Positions 43,122 through 51,941 are shown, numbered from the stretch's first letter. The stretch is 64,000 bases of DNA from Flavobacterium sp. HSC-32F16 (GCF_024171645.1 NZ_JALKAC010000002.1:806001-870000); one strand, 5' to 3'. Made by a program: numbers and translations. The notes: generated by a model from the sequence alone, not told the origin.

Positions 43122-43703
43122 TTATCCGTGAACAGTTTCTGATTTACCATAATTGGTAATTATAGAACCTTCATATTCAATCCATTCTTTCCATCGTTTG
43201 TCGATGTCGATATTGTCTTGGTATTTTCTGGCAAATCCTAGAAAAGTTGTGTAATGTCCAGCCTCAGAAATCATTAAATCGCGATAGAATTTAGCTAATT
43301 CTTCGTCTTTTATATTTTCAGAAAGCACTTTAAAACGCTCACAGCTTCGGGCTTCGATCATGGCCGAAAATAATAAACGGTCGCAAAGCGCATCACGTCG
43401 GCTTCCATCTTTCTTCATGAATTTAAAAAGTTCATTTACATAATGATCTTTACGTTCGCGTCCTAAAGTAAGACCGCGTTTTTTTATAACATCATGAACC
43501 ATTTGTAAATGTTCCAGTTCTTCTCGTGCAATAACCAGCATTTCGGTTACTAATTCTTCTAATTCAGAGTTATACGTTACAATGCTGATGGCATTTGAAG
43601 CGGCTTTTTGTTCGCACCACGCATGATCTGTCAAAATTTCTTCAATATTCGACTCGACAATATTTACCCATCTGGGGTCTGTAGCTAATTTTAATCCCAA
43701 CAT
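43122..43703 (-). CDS. miaE: tRNA-(ms2io6A)-hydroxylase-like protein (MiaE family)
   Basis: About 193 residues from the ATG at 43703 (MLGLKLATDPRWV); the frame extends to 43730, but that part is promoter. A ferritin-like four-helix bundle with carboxylate/His iron ligands is visible: HAWCEQKAAS, EELEHLQMVHDVI (ExxH), MIEARSCERF and SEAGHYTTF (ExxH). MiaE hydroxylates the isopentenyl side chain of ms2i6A37 in tRNA with a di-iron centre and O2. The family covers proteins with other roles too, so the tRNA substrate is inferred. Single gene, divergent from a glycosyltransferase. Confidence 0.88.
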   Translation of the reverse strand: MLGLKLATDPRWVNIVESNIEEILTDHAWCEQKAASNAISIVTYNSELEELVTEMLVIAREELEHLQMVHDVIKKRGLTLGRERKDHYVNELFKFMKKDGSRRDALCDRLLFSAMIEARSCERFKVLSENIKDEELAKFYRDLMISEAGHYTTFLGFARKYQDNIDIDKRWKEWIEYEGSIITNYGKSETVHG

Positions 43704-43727
43704 AATTTCCCGGCATTTTAGTTCCTG

Positions 43728-43735
43728 CAAAATTA
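43728..43735 (-). promoter_or_regulatory. -7 promoter box of miaE
   Basis: TAATTTTG on the minus strand, 24 bases before the ATG at 43703. Confidence 0.55.
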
Positions 43736-43817
43736 GTGTTTTTTATTACTAAAAATCAGTAAATGTCGTGCGATTGCGCTGAAAAAAGTATTATTTTGTA
43801 AGTTGAAATAAATTACA

Positions 43818-45059
43818 ATGAATCAGATAAAAAAACTTCTCATAATTGGATTCGTCTGGCCTGAGCCAAATTCTTCTGCAGCAGGAGGAAGGATGATGCA
43901 GTTGATTTCTATTTTCAAAAAAAATGGTTTTGAAATCACGTTTGTAAGCGCAGCTTTAGACAGCGATTTTATGGTAGATTTATCTGAATTTGGAGTTGCA
44001 AAAAAAAGTATCGAACTCAATTCTGCCAGTTTCGATGATTTTATAGCTGAATTAAATCCTAATGTTGTGTTGTTTGATCGATTTATGATTGAAGAACAAT
44101 TTGGATGGCGGGTGACAGAAAACTGCCCAAATGCAATTAGAATTTTAGATACAGAAGATTTGCATTGTCTGCGAACTGCACGTCAAAAAGCTTTTAAAGA
44201 AAATCGAAATTTTGAAATAGTAGATTTGTTTTCTGAAGAAGTGGCAAAACGAGAAATTGCCAGTATTTTAAGGTGTGATTTATCTCTGATTATTTCTGAA
44301 TTTGAGATGAATATCCTGCTAGATGTTTTCAAAATAAATAAAGATTTACTTTTTTATCTTCCATTTTTGGTTGATAAAATATCTGAAAATGATCTTTTAG
44401 AATTATCATCATTTGAAGATCGAAAGAATTTTGTTTTTATTGGAAATTTTCTTCATGAACCCAATTGGAACACGGTTCAGTATTTAAAAGAAGCAATTTG
44501 GCCTTCCATAAAAAAAGATTTTCCAGAAGCCGTTTTAGAAGTTTATGGTGCTTATCCGTCACAAAAAGTATTGCAATTGCATCAGCCCAAAAATGGATTT
44601 TTTATTATGGGAAGGGCGGAAGATGCAAATGAAGTGGTGAAAAATGCCAAAGTTGTTCTCGCGCCAATTCGTTTTGGAGCCGGTTTAAAAGGAAAATTAT
44701 TAGAAGCCATGCAATGCGGAACGCCAAGTGTCACGACTTCAATTGGTTCAGAAGCGATGCATGCTAATTTACCCTGGAACGGATTTGTTGAAGATGACGC
44801 GCAAGAATTTGCTAAAAAAGCAATTGCGCTTTATCAGGATGAAAATCTTTGGAAAAAAGCTCAAAAAAACGGAATTGCCATTATTAATGAATGTTATCAG
44901 AAGGATAAATATTCAGATGAATTAGTGACTTTGGTGAATTCATTATTGCTGGATTCCAAAAGTCATCGTCTTCACAATTTTATGGGGAATTTATTGCAGC
45001 ATCACGCTTATAAAAGCACGATGTATATGTCAAAATGGATTGAAGCGAAGAATAAGTAA
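43818..45059 (+). CDS. Glycosyltransferase (GT4-like)
   Basis: A 413-residue cytoplasmic enzyme of GT-B shape. The N-terminal domain starts KKLLIIGFVWPEPNSSAAGGRMMQL, with the glycine-rich acceptor loop; the C-terminal nucleotide-sugar domain contains VFIGNFLHEPNWNTVQYL, VLAPIRFGAGLKGKLLEAMQCGTPSVTT (the E-x7-E-like donor motif) and EAMHANLPWNGFV. Sugar donor and acceptor are unknown; there are no other polysaccharide genes next to it, so it may decorate a protein or lipid. Single gene. Confidence 0.85.
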   Translation: MNQIKKLLIIGFVWPEPNSSAAGGRMMQLISIFKKNGFEITFVSAALDSDFMVDLSEFGVAKKSIELNSASFDDFIAELNPNVVLFDRFMIEEQFGWRVTENCPNAIRILDTEDLHCLRTARQKAFKENRNFEIVDLFSEEVAKREIASILRCDLSLIISEFEMNILLDVFKINKDLLFYLPFLVDKISENDLLELSSFEDRKNFVFIGNFLHEPNWNTVQYLKEAIWPSIKKDFPEAVLEVYGAYPSQKVLQLHQPKNGFFIMGRAEDANEVVKNAKVVLAPIRFGAGLKGKLLEAMQCGTPSVTTSIGSEAMHANLPWNGFVEDDAQEFAKKAIALYQDENLWKKAQKNGIAIINECYQKDKYSDELVTLVNSLLLDSKSHRLHNFMGNLLQHHAYKSTMYMSKWIEAKNK

Positions 45060-45113
45060 TCAGTAACAGTTTACAGTAATCAGCAGACTGAGACTGAAAA
45101 CTGTAACTCTAAA

Positions 45114-45989
45114 CTAAGCTTCCATTTTTCCAAAGCCTACTGTTTCCCGATAAATCTGCGGGGAAACATCGGCATTTGTTTTAAAGAATCGGCTGAAATA
45201 ATGCTCGTCGTCATAACCCAATTCATAAGCGATTTCTTTTACCGTTTTATTGGTCATGTATAATTCTCTTTTAGCTTCAATAATAATTCTTTCGGCAATT
45301 AAATCGGTTAGGGTTTTGTTGAAGTAATTCTTGGATAATTTTGCCAATGCTTTAGGTGAAATGTTCAATAAATCAGCATAATTTCCGGCCGAATGTTTGG
45401 TTTTGAAGTTGAGTTCAATGGCATCTTTTAAATTTTGAAGAATCACAGGTTCTTTAGAATCCGGAACTGATTTCATTTCTTCTAATTGTTCCGTTTTTAA
45501 ACGGGAAGCTGTTATTAAAAAGATTTTTAGATACGAAATAAGCAATTCGTATTGTGCCAGTTCTGCATTTTGAATTTCAGTTTTCATTTGGTCTAAAACC
45601 ATTTTAAAAGTCTGTGCGGCTTGTTCTGTAATTTTTGTGTAAGGCGGCTGATAGACGTTGTTGAATAAAACGCCATTGCAGGAAACTTCTTTTTGATGCA
45701 TGTGGATGCAGTAAAAATCAGGATGAAAATGAATCGTAATTCCTTCAATTGGTTCGTTTACGCAAAGCATAAAAGGCTGATAAGGAGAGAAGGCAAGGAG
45801 TGAGTTTTCTTCAAATTGATGTTCGGCAAAATCGGCTTTTACTTTGCCTTTTCCTTTAGTAACCCAAATTAGTGAGAAATAATTATTTCGCTGTAAATGA
45901 TCAAAATGGCTGTTGTCGTCAAATGGCAGCAGTTTAAAAGCTAGATTTCCATTTTGCGGATTAATTAAAGTGAAAACATTCTGACTCAT
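45114..45989 (-). CDS. AraC family transcriptional regulator
   Basis: A 291-residue regulator. The N-terminal cupin-like ligand domain covers about 20-150 (LIWVTKGKGKVKADFAEHQF). The C-terminal AraC double helix-turn-helix is at about 195-285: LLNISPKALAKLSKNYF for the first and TVKEIAYELGYDDEHYFSRFFK for the second, the most conserved part. The preceding gene on the same strand, 92 bases upstream, encodes a carboxymuconolactone-decarboxylase-type protein that may be its target. Ligand unknown. Confidence 0.92.
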   Translation of the reverse strand: MSQNVFTLINPQNGNLAFKLLPFDDNSHFDHLQRNNYFSLIWVTKGKGKVKADFAEHQFEENSLLAFSPYQPFMLCVNEPIEGITIHFHPDFYCIHMHQKEVSCNGVLFNNVYQPPYTKITEQAAQTFKMVLDQMKTEIQNAELAQYELLISYLKIFLITASRLKTEQLEEMKSVPDSKEPVILQNLKDAIELNFKTKHSAGNYADLLNISPKALAKLSKNYFNKTLTDLIAERIIIEAKRELYMTNKTVKEIAYELGYDDEHYFSRFFKTNADVSPQIYRETVGFGKMEA

Positions 45990-46081
45990 GATTTATTGTG
46001 GTTTTTGTAAATATAAAGATAGTCATGAATTGAATTCACAACTATCTTTATAAATTGTTTTTTGTTTGAATTCTTTTTAGA

Positions 46082-46621
46082 TTACAGGCTTGAAACTTCT
46101 GGGAAATCGATTTGTGTATTGGCAGTATTGTTGAAATAGTTTGTTAGAACATTCAATGCTACGTGTGCTACAGTTTCTGCAATTTCAGCATCAGAAACTC
46201 CTGCGTTTTTAGCTTTGTTTACATCTTCATCATTTACTAAACCATTTTTGCTGATTAAGGTTTTTGCCAATTGTAAAATAGCTTCAGTTTTAGCATCTGC
46301 AGAATTTCCTGTTCTTGCATCGTGTAAAACTTGTGCATCTGTTTTTAATAGTTTTCCGCCAATAAAAGTATGAGCTGCCACACAGTAGTCACATGAATTG
46401 CTTTCTGAAACTGCTAAGGCAATTAATTCTCCTGTTTTTGCACTTAATTTTCCGTGGCTTAATGCGCCGCTAAAATTTAAATATCCTTCCAAAACTGCTG
46501 GTGAATTTCCCATTGTTCTCATCATGTTTGGAACTACGCCTAATTTTCCTTGTACTGCGTTGAATAAATCTTTAGTTTTTCCTGTTACTTCTTCTGGGTT
46601 TAATGCTGTTAATCGTGTCAT
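46082..46621 (-). CDS. Carboxymuconolactone decarboxylase / AhpD-like protein
   Basis: A 179-residue all-helical protein. The active-site motif is ESNSCDYCVAAHTFIGG (CxxC with the downstream His), typical of peroxidase-type AhpD-like members rather than true decarboxylases. NLPEEV-like start (TALNPEEVTGKTKDLFNAV) and GVSDAEIAETVAHVALNVLTNYFN in the second half support the family. It probably helps detoxify peroxides. An AraC regulator follows on the same strand. Cytoplasmic. Confidence 0.9.
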   Translation of the reverse strand: MTRLTALNPEEVTGKTKDLFNAVQGKLGVVPNMMRTMGNSPAVLEGYLNFSGALSHGKLSAKTGELIALAVSESNSCDYCVAAHTFIGGKLLKTDAQVLHDARTGNSADAKTEAILQLAKTLISKNGLVNDEDVNKAKNAGVSDAEIAETVAHVALNVLTNYFNNTANTQIDFPEVSSL

Positions 46622-46747
46622 TTTATAAATTTTTTATGTTATTTATTAGTTGTTGTCTTTTGACATTACAAAGGTGCGACGATTGCAGATTTTAGAACAT
46701 GGAGAATGTACGCTATGTGATGGATAATTTTCCCTTGCTGTTTTTTC

Positions 46748-46900
46748 AGGAGCTAATCCAGCTTTCCGTTTCAAGTCCTCACTCCAAAGCCTGATTTTTC
46801 TAAGCCATAAAACGAGCTTCCGTTGGTCGCTGTTTTCTGGCAAGAAAAATCAGGCTTTGGAGTTCCGGGCTTTCCACTTCAATCTGGGCTAGGGCACTCG
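46748..46900 (-). ncRNA. Structured intergenic element with a long hairpin
   Basis: Read on the minus strand: conserved start GCCCTAGCCCAGATTGAAG, a perfect 20-base stem (arms 46843-46862 and 46782-46801, sequence CTCCAAAGCCTGATTTTTCT) with further pairing inside the loop (GCC...GGC, AAAAC...GTTTT), then a conserved end GGAAAGCTGGATTAGCTCCT. The ends match the degenerate copy at 16591-16685, while the stem does not, a pattern of conserved termini and variable hairpin. Possibly the Flavo-1 RNA motif or a non-autonomous mobile element; unverified. Confidence 0.55.
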
Positions 46901-46956
46901 TTTTCATAAGAATGTTTTGTTTATTTCGAAAGGAATTACAAGTTTTAGATGTAGTA

Positions 46957-46989
46957 AACTTTGTCAAAGTTTCAAACTTTGACAAAGTT
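46957..46989. repeat. Palindrome CTTTGTCAAAG family, copy 3
   Basis: Perfect 16-base arms AACTTTGTCAAAGTTT / AAACTTTGACAAAGTT around one base. Confidence 0.85.
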
Positions 46990-47013
46990 CGTGATAAAGC
47001 TCTTCGACAATCT

Positions 47014-47061
47014 TGTCATTTCGACGAAGAAGAAATCTTCGTAAGAAGCTCGACAAAGATT
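47014..47061. repeat. 100-base dispersed repeat, truncated copy
   Basis: Starts GTCATTTCGACGAAGAAGAAA and breaks off after CGACAAAGATT. Confidence 0.6.
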
Positions 47062-47090
47062 AGGAATGTTCTGTGTCTTTCATCCAGTTT

Positions 47091-47190
47091 GTCATTTCGA
47101 GGAACGAGAAATCACACTAGAAACTCTGCAAAGAAAACCTCCAATCTTTGTCGAGTTTCGTGTGCGATTTCTCCTTTCAGTCGAAATGAC
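47091..47190. repeat. 100-base dispersed repeat, copy 2
   Basis: Begins GTCATTTCGAGG and ends GTCGAAATGAC, with CCAATCTTTGT and GCGATTTCTCC inside as in copy 1 at 33701-33800. Confidence 0.8.
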
Positions 47191-47205
47191 AAATATTGTG
47201 TATAA

Positions 47206-47239
47206 AAAAAGAGGCTTTTCCTAGGAAAAACCTCTTTTT
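47206..47239 (-). terminator. Terminator of the M1 peptidase gene
   Basis: 16-base arms (AAAAAGAGGCTTTTCC and its near-complement) with one G-T pair, T run on the minus strand. Confidence 0.85.
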
Positions 47240-47260
47240 AAGATTGTAGTTTTTAGAATT

Positions 47261-49108
47261 TTATTTCAAAATACCTTCAACAGCCTGAATAGTTGTTGCG
47301 TGATAACCAGATTTTGCTTTTTCAAAAATTTGATTTGCCCAAGCTTTTCCTTCCGGAGTTTTGGCCATTTCTTTATAAAGCATCATAACAGAGCCAGTTC
47401 TGCTGATTCCGATTAAAAATTGCTCAATTGCAGGATTAGCAGTTTTGTATTGATGGCGAATGGCCTGAACAAACCATTGACGTTTGATAATGAAATTACC
47501 TCCTTTTGTAAAGCTGAATTCATTGTCAATTGCTTCCATTTCTTTTACCGTTATATCGTCTGGAAGATGATCTATAAAGTGCTGTTTTTCTGCAGTTGTT
47601 GTAATTTTTTTGCTTAAACCTGCAACACCAGTTTCTCTCCAGCTTTTTTGAATTTTATCGATAGCCTCAAAATCAACAGAATTTACCGGAAGAATATTTG
47701 ATGGAATTCCCGGTTTATAAATCCAGTCTTCTAATTTGATTTTATCAGCTAATGCTTTGTCACCTTTGATAAGGTTTTCGTTTAAATATTTCACAAAATC
47801 TTCTGTCGTAATAGATTTGAAAGCATGTGAATCAAAATAATTCTTGATGAACGGATCGAATTTGTCACGTCCAACAGCGTTTTCAATAACTCTTAAAAAG
47901 GCATATCCTTTAACGTAAGGAATTTGGCTGATTCCATCGTCAGGGTTTCTTCCTGTCAGCGAAACTTTTAGTCTTGTATCGGGGCTTGTATCTCCATATT
48001 CTGCTACATTATCAACCAATTCCTTGTTTGTGATAACATTTTGCATTTCAAATTCTTTCTTTCCGAAAATAGCTTCTCCTATGCGGTGTTCTACATAAGT
48101 TGTAAAACCTTCGTTTAACCAAATATCATCCCAAGTTGCGTTTGTAACTAAATTTCCGCTCCAGCTGTGGCCTAATTCGTGTGCTAATAAACTAGTTAAC
48201 GAACGATCCCCGGCAATAACGCCCGGAGTTAAAAATGTTAGGTTAGGATTTTCCATTCCTCCGTAAGGAAAACTTGGAGGTAGAACCAGAACATCATAAC
48301 GTCCCCAACGGTAAGGTCCGTACAGTTTTTCAGCTGCATTTACCATTTTGCCAAGTTCAGCAAATTCCCAAGCCGATTTTTTCAGCATTGATGGCTCGGC
48401 ATAAACTCCGGTTCTGTTGTCGATTGCTTGAAATTCAATATCTCCAACTGCAATTGCCATTAAATAAGATGGAATTGCTTTGTCTTGTTTAAAAGTATAG
48501 ACTCCTGTGTCATTTTTCTTCTGCGGATTTACAGCGCTCATTACGGCTAATAAATCTTTAGGAACAGTAACTTTTGCATTGTAAGTAAAACGAATTCCAG
48601 GGGAGTCCTGACATGGAATCCATGTTCTTGACCAAACACTTTCTCCCTGAGAGAAAAGGAAAGGTTTCTTTTTGTCTGCAGTTTGTGCCGGTAAAAGCCA
48701 TTGTAATGCAACAGCGTCTTTAGTTGTGTTATAGTAAATGTTTACTTTCGTTGTACTTGGTTCAATGGTAATGTGAAGCGGTTTTCCGTGAAATTCGACG
48801 TCTTTTCCAAGTTCAAATTTAGTTTCCTTTTCGTCGTCGCCTAAAGTTACTTTGGTAATATTTAGTGTGTTTTCGTCGAAAATAATCTCATTTCCTTTGC
48901 TGATGTTGTCAATTGTCCACGATGCTTTTCCTGAAATTGTCTGTGTATCAAAATCAACTTTAATATCAAGATCAAGGTGTTTTACTACAGCAAGTTCGGG
49001 TTTGGAGTAGCTGTGTTCGTCTCTAACAGCAGTTGTTTTTTCTGTTTGCTCTTTTTTCTGGCACGCTATGGCTGTCAGAAATAAAGTGACAAGAATTAGT
49101 TTCTTCAT
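47261..49108 (-). CDS. M1 family aminopeptidase lipoprotein
   Basis: A 615-residue zinc peptidase with lipoprotein signal (LFLTAIACQKKEQ, Cys at about 16). The exopeptidase motif GGMEN is in FPYGGMENPNLTFL (about 278-290) and the zinc motif HELGHSWSGN ... NEGFTTYVE (HExxH plus Glu 18 later) at about 312-340. The C-terminal helical domain of the leukotriene-A4-hydrolase type covers about 470-615. It trims N-terminal residues from peptides in the periplasm. Single gene with its own terminator. Confidence 0.94.
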   Translation of the reverse strand: MKKLILVTLFLTAIACQKKEQTEKTTAVRDEHSYSKPELAVVKHLDLDIKVDFDTQTISGKASWTIDNISKGNEIIFDENTLNITKVTLGDDEKETKFELGKDVEFHGKPLHITIEPSTTKVNIYYNTTKDAVALQWLLPAQTADKKKPFLFSQGESVWSRTWIPCQDSPGIRFTYNAKVTVPKDLLAVMSAVNPQKKNDTGVYTFKQDKAIPSYLMAIAVGDIEFQAIDNRTGVYAEPSMLKKSAWEFAELGKMVNAAEKLYGPYRWGRYDVLVLPPSFPYGGMENPNLTFLTPGVIAGDRSLTSLLAHELGHSWSGNLVTNATWDDIWLNEGFTTYVEHRIGEAIFGKKEFEMQNVITNKELVDNVAEYGDTSPDTRLKVSLTGRNPDDGISQIPYVKGYAFLRVIENAVGRDKFDPFIKNYFDSHAFKSITTEDFVKYLNENLIKGDKALADKIKLEDWIYKPGIPSNILPVNSVDFEAIDKIQKSWRETGVAGLSKKITTTAEKQHFIDHLPDDITVKEMEAIDNEFSFTKGGNFIIKRQWFVQAIRHQYKTANPAIEQFLIGISRTGSVMMLYKEMAKTPEGKAWANQIFEKAKSGYHATTIQAVEGILK

Positions 49109-49147
49109 TTTATGTGGTTTTGAATTTGAAGATGAAAATTAAATAAA

Positions 49148-49179
49148 AAATCCCGTTTTGAATAAACAAAACGGGATTT
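49148..49179 (-). terminator. Terminator of the pdhA-pdhC operon
   Basis: Perfect 13-base arms AAATCCCGTTTTG / CAAAACGGGATTT, 20 bases past the pdhC stop. Confidence 0.9.
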
Positions 49180-49198
49180 AATTATAAAATAACAAAGA

Positions 49199-50839
49199 TT
49201 ACGCCAGCATTGTAACGGGGCTTTCGATGTATTGTTTTAATGTTTGTAAAAACTGAGCGCCAGTTGCACCGTCAATTGTTCTGTGGTCACAAGCTAATGA
49301 TAGCATCATTGTGTTTCCAACTACGATTTGACCGTTTTTAACTACTGGTTTCTCAACAATTGCACCTACAGAAAGGATGGCAGAGTTTGGCTGATTGATA
49401 ATTGAATTGAATTCAGTAATACCAAACATTCCAAGGTTAGATACTGTAAAAGTACTTCCTTCCATTTCTTGTGGTCCTAATTTTTTGTTTTTAGCTCTTC
49501 CGGCAAGATCTCTTACTGAAGCACCTATTTGAGATAAACTCATAGCATCTGTAAATTTCAATACAGGAACTACTAACCCGTCTTCAACAGCTACAGCTAC
49601 ACCAATATTTACGTGGTGGTTGATGATAATTGCATCTTCTTTCCACTGAGAGTTGATTTTTGGATGTTTTTTCAATGCTAAAGCACAAGCTTTAATTACC
49701 ATATCGTTGAAAGATACTTTTGTATCTGGAACAGTATTAATAGTTGCTCTTGCGCCCATTGCTTCGTCCATGCTTACTTCGATCACTAAGTTATAGTGAG
49801 GAGCAGTAAATAAAGATTCAGCCAAACGTTTAGCGATAATTTTACGCATTTGAGAATTTTTGATCTCTTCTGTGTAAACTTCTCCGGCAGGAACAAATAC
49901 TTTTGGAGCGGCAGGAGCAGAAGCTTCTTGCTTACCAGCTGGTGTGGCAGCGGCCGTTTGTCCTTGTGCAGATGGAGTAAAGTTTTCTATATCGCTTTTT
50001 ACGATACGTCCATTTTCTCCTGATCCTTTAACCTGATTTAATTGAATTCCTTTGTCAGAAGCAATTTTTTTAGCTAAAGGTGAAGCTAAAATTCTTCCAT
50101 CTGAAGTATTGTTTACTGTCTCTGGTGCTTTTTCAGCAGCAGGTGCAGTTTTTGTTTCTTCTGCAGCAGGAGCACTTGCAGTTGCAGCACCTCCGGCAGT
50201 ATAATTGTCAGCAATTCCAGAAATGTCAGTTCCTGCAGGTCCAATGATAGCTAATAAGCTGTCAACAGGAGCAGTGCTTCCTTCTTGAATTCCGATGTAT
50301 AATAATGTTCCGGCATTGAAAGACTCAAACTCCATAGTAGCTTTGTCTGTTTCAATTTCAGCTAAAATATCACCTTCAGCTACAGCATCACCCACTTTTT
50401 TCAACCAAGTTGCTACTGTACCTTCAGTCATTGTATCACTTAAACGCGGCATAGTTACTACTACAACACCTTTTGGTAATTCTGTTGCAGCTTTTGCAGG
50501 AGCAGCAGTTTCAGTTTTTGCTTCTGCAGCAGGAGCATCCGCTTTTGGTGCTTCGGCAGCAGGAGCGTCACCACCAGCTAAAAGAGCAGAAATATCTTCT
50601 CCTTCTTTGCCAATGATGGCTAATAATGAATCAACCGGAGCAGTTTCTCCAGCCTGAATTCCAATATGTAAAAGAGTTCCTTCGTTAAAAGATTCGAACT
50701 CCATTGTTGCTTTATCTGTTTCAATTTCAGCTAAGATATCTCCTTCGCTAATTTTGTCGCCTACTTTTTTTAACCAAGTCGCTACCGTTCCTTCCGTCAT
50801 AGTATCGCTCAAACGAGGCATTGTTACTTTAATCGCCAT
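49199..50839 (-). CDS. pdhC: Pyruvate dehydrogenase E2, dihydrolipoamide acetyltransferase
   Basis: A 546-residue protein. Two lipoyl domains at about 1-80 and 126-205 share the lipoylation motif ETDKATMEFESF (Lys at about 43 and 169), joined by Ala/Pro-rich linkers. The E1/E3-binding domain is at about 250-290 (ILASPLAKKIASDKGI...GENGRIVKSDI), the catalytic acetyltransferase domain at about 320-546 with the active-site DHRTIDGATGAQF near the end. It forms the core of the pyruvate dehydrogenase complex, making acetyl-CoA. The ATG is 4 bases after the pdhA stop, so they are coupled. Confidence 0.96.
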   Translation of the reverse strand: MAIKVTMPRLSDTMTEGTVATWLKKVGDKISEGDILAEIETDKATMEFESFNEGTLLHIGIQAGETAPVDSLLAIIGKEGEDISALLAGGDAPAAEAPKADAPAAEAKTETAAPAKAATELPKGVVVVTMPRLSDTMTEGTVATWLKKVGDAVAEGDILAEIETDKATMEFESFNAGTLLYIGIQEGSTAPVDSLLAIIGPAGTDISGIADNYTAGGAATASAPAAEETKTAPAAEKAPETVNNTSDGRILASPLAKKIASDKGIQLNQVKGSGENGRIVKSDIENFTPSAQGQTAAATPAGKQEASAPAAPKVFVPAGEVYTEEIKNSQMRKIIAKRLAESLFTAPHYNLVIEVSMDEAMGARATINTVPDTKVSFNDMVIKACALALKKHPKINSQWKEDAIIINHHVNIGVAVAVEDGLVVPVLKFTDAMSLSQIGASVRDLAGRAKNKKLGPQEMEGSTFTVSNLGMFGITEFNSIINQPNSAILSVGAIVEKPVVKNGQIVVGNTMMLSLACDHRTIDGATGAQFLQTLKQYIESPVTMLA

Positions 50840-50843
50840 GATG

Positions 50844-51842
50844 TTATAGTTTATGAGGTGTAAATGGATAGTCTTCTTGTGCGTATACTACATCGTATAA
50901 TTGTTGTAAATCTGGATATGGAGATTCTTCAGCAAATTTCTGACATTCCTCAACCAAGTCTTTAACTCTTTGGTCAATTACTTCAATTTCTTCTTGTGTA
51001 GCATATTTTTGATCCAAGATTACATCAAGAACTTGTGTAATTGGGTCAATTTTTTTGTACTCTTCCACTTCTTCTTTAGAACGGTATAATTGTGCATCAG
51101 ACATAGAGTGTCCTCTGTAACGGTACGTTTTCATTTCAAGGAAAGTTGGGCCATCTCCGCGACGTGCTCTTTCGATAGCTTCGTGCATAGCTTCAGCAAC
51201 TTTTACTGGGTTCATTCCGTCAACAGGTCCACAAGGCATTTCATAACCTAAACCTAATTTCCAGATATCAGTGTGGTTTGCTGTTCTTTCTACAGAAGTT
51301 CCCATTGCATATCCGTTGTTTTCAACGATAAATACAACTGGTAATTTCCATAACATAGCCATGTTAAATGCTTCGTGTAAAGAACCTTGTCTAGCAGCTC
51401 CGTCACCAAAATAGGTCATGGTAACACCACCTGTGTTGAAATATTTATCAGCAAAAGCTAAACCAGCTCCTACAGGTATTTGTCCGCCCACAATTCCGTG
51501 ACCTCCGTAAAAACGGTGTTCTTTAGAGAAAATGTGCATAGAACCTCCCATACCTTTAGAAGTTCCTGTAGCTTTTCCTAAAAGTTCTGCCATTACGTTT
51601 CTGGGATCAACTCCCATACCAATAGGCTGAACGTGGTTTCTGTAAGCAGTAATCATTTTATCTTTGGTCAGATCCATAGCGTGCAAAGCACCTGCTAATA
51701 CGGCTTCCTGACCATTATATAGGTGTAAAAAACCTCTAACCTTTTGTTGAATGTATAATGCTGCAAGTTTGTCTTCAAACTTTCTCCAAAGCAGCATGTC
51801 TTCATACCACTTTAAATATACCTCTTTTGTAACTTCTTTCAT
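50844..51842 (-). CDS. pdhA: Pyruvate dehydrogenase E1 alpha subunit
   Basis: About 332 residues from the ATG at 51842 (MKEVTKEVYLKWYEDMLLW), the usual family start; the frame runs up to 51944 but its first codon lies in the promoter. The thiamine-diphosphate motif GDGAARQGSLHEAFNMAMLWKLPVVFIVENN is at about 165-195 and the phosphorylation-loop-like RYRGHSMSDAQLYRS at about 258. It decarboxylates pyruvate together with E1 beta, which is not in this window. It is followed by pdhC after 4 bases. Confidence 0.95.
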   Translation of the reverse strand: MKEVTKEVYLKWYEDMLLWRKFEDKLAALYIQQKVRGFLHLYNGQEAVLAGALHAMDLTKDKMITAYRNHVQPIGMGVDPRNVMAELLGKATGTSKGMGGSMHIFSKEHRFYGGHGIVGGQIPVGAGLAFADKYFNTGGVTMTYFGDGAARQGSLHEAFNMAMLWKLPVVFIVENNGYAMGTSVERTANHTDIWKLGLGYEMPCGPVDGMNPVKVAEAMHEAIERARRGDGPTFLEMKTYRYRGHSMSDAQLYRSKEEVEEYKKIDPITQVLDVILDQKYATQEEIEVIDQRVKDLVEECQKFAEESPYPDLQQLYDVVYAQEDYPFTPHKL

Positions 51843-51941
51843 CTGAATTCTTTCTTTTGCTAAAGTTGTTTGTGTTATCAATTGTTGCCTGTAACGCAAA
51901 ATAGTTTCCTCCCACAAATTTGCGCCCGAAAGGTCGGGATG

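Larger units (their letters stand above)
46622..47260. other. 639-base repeat-rich gap without a gene
   Basis: No credible protein-coding frame. It holds a long hairpin element (46748-46900), a CTTTGTCAAAG palindrome (46957-46989), a partial (47014-47061) and a full (47091-47190) copy of the 100-base dispersed repeat, and the terminator of the M1 peptidase gene (47206-47239). About 130 bases upstream of the CMD gene are leader. Confidence 0.7.

Noticed and set aside
45060..45113. CAGTTTACAGT-like repeats between the glycosyltransferase and AraC genes
   Set aside because: Too short and irregular to call a defined repeat or terminator.
46646..47205. Short frames in the repeat-rich gap (61-97 residues)
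   Set aside because: They run through hairpins and dispersed repeats and have no protein-like composition.
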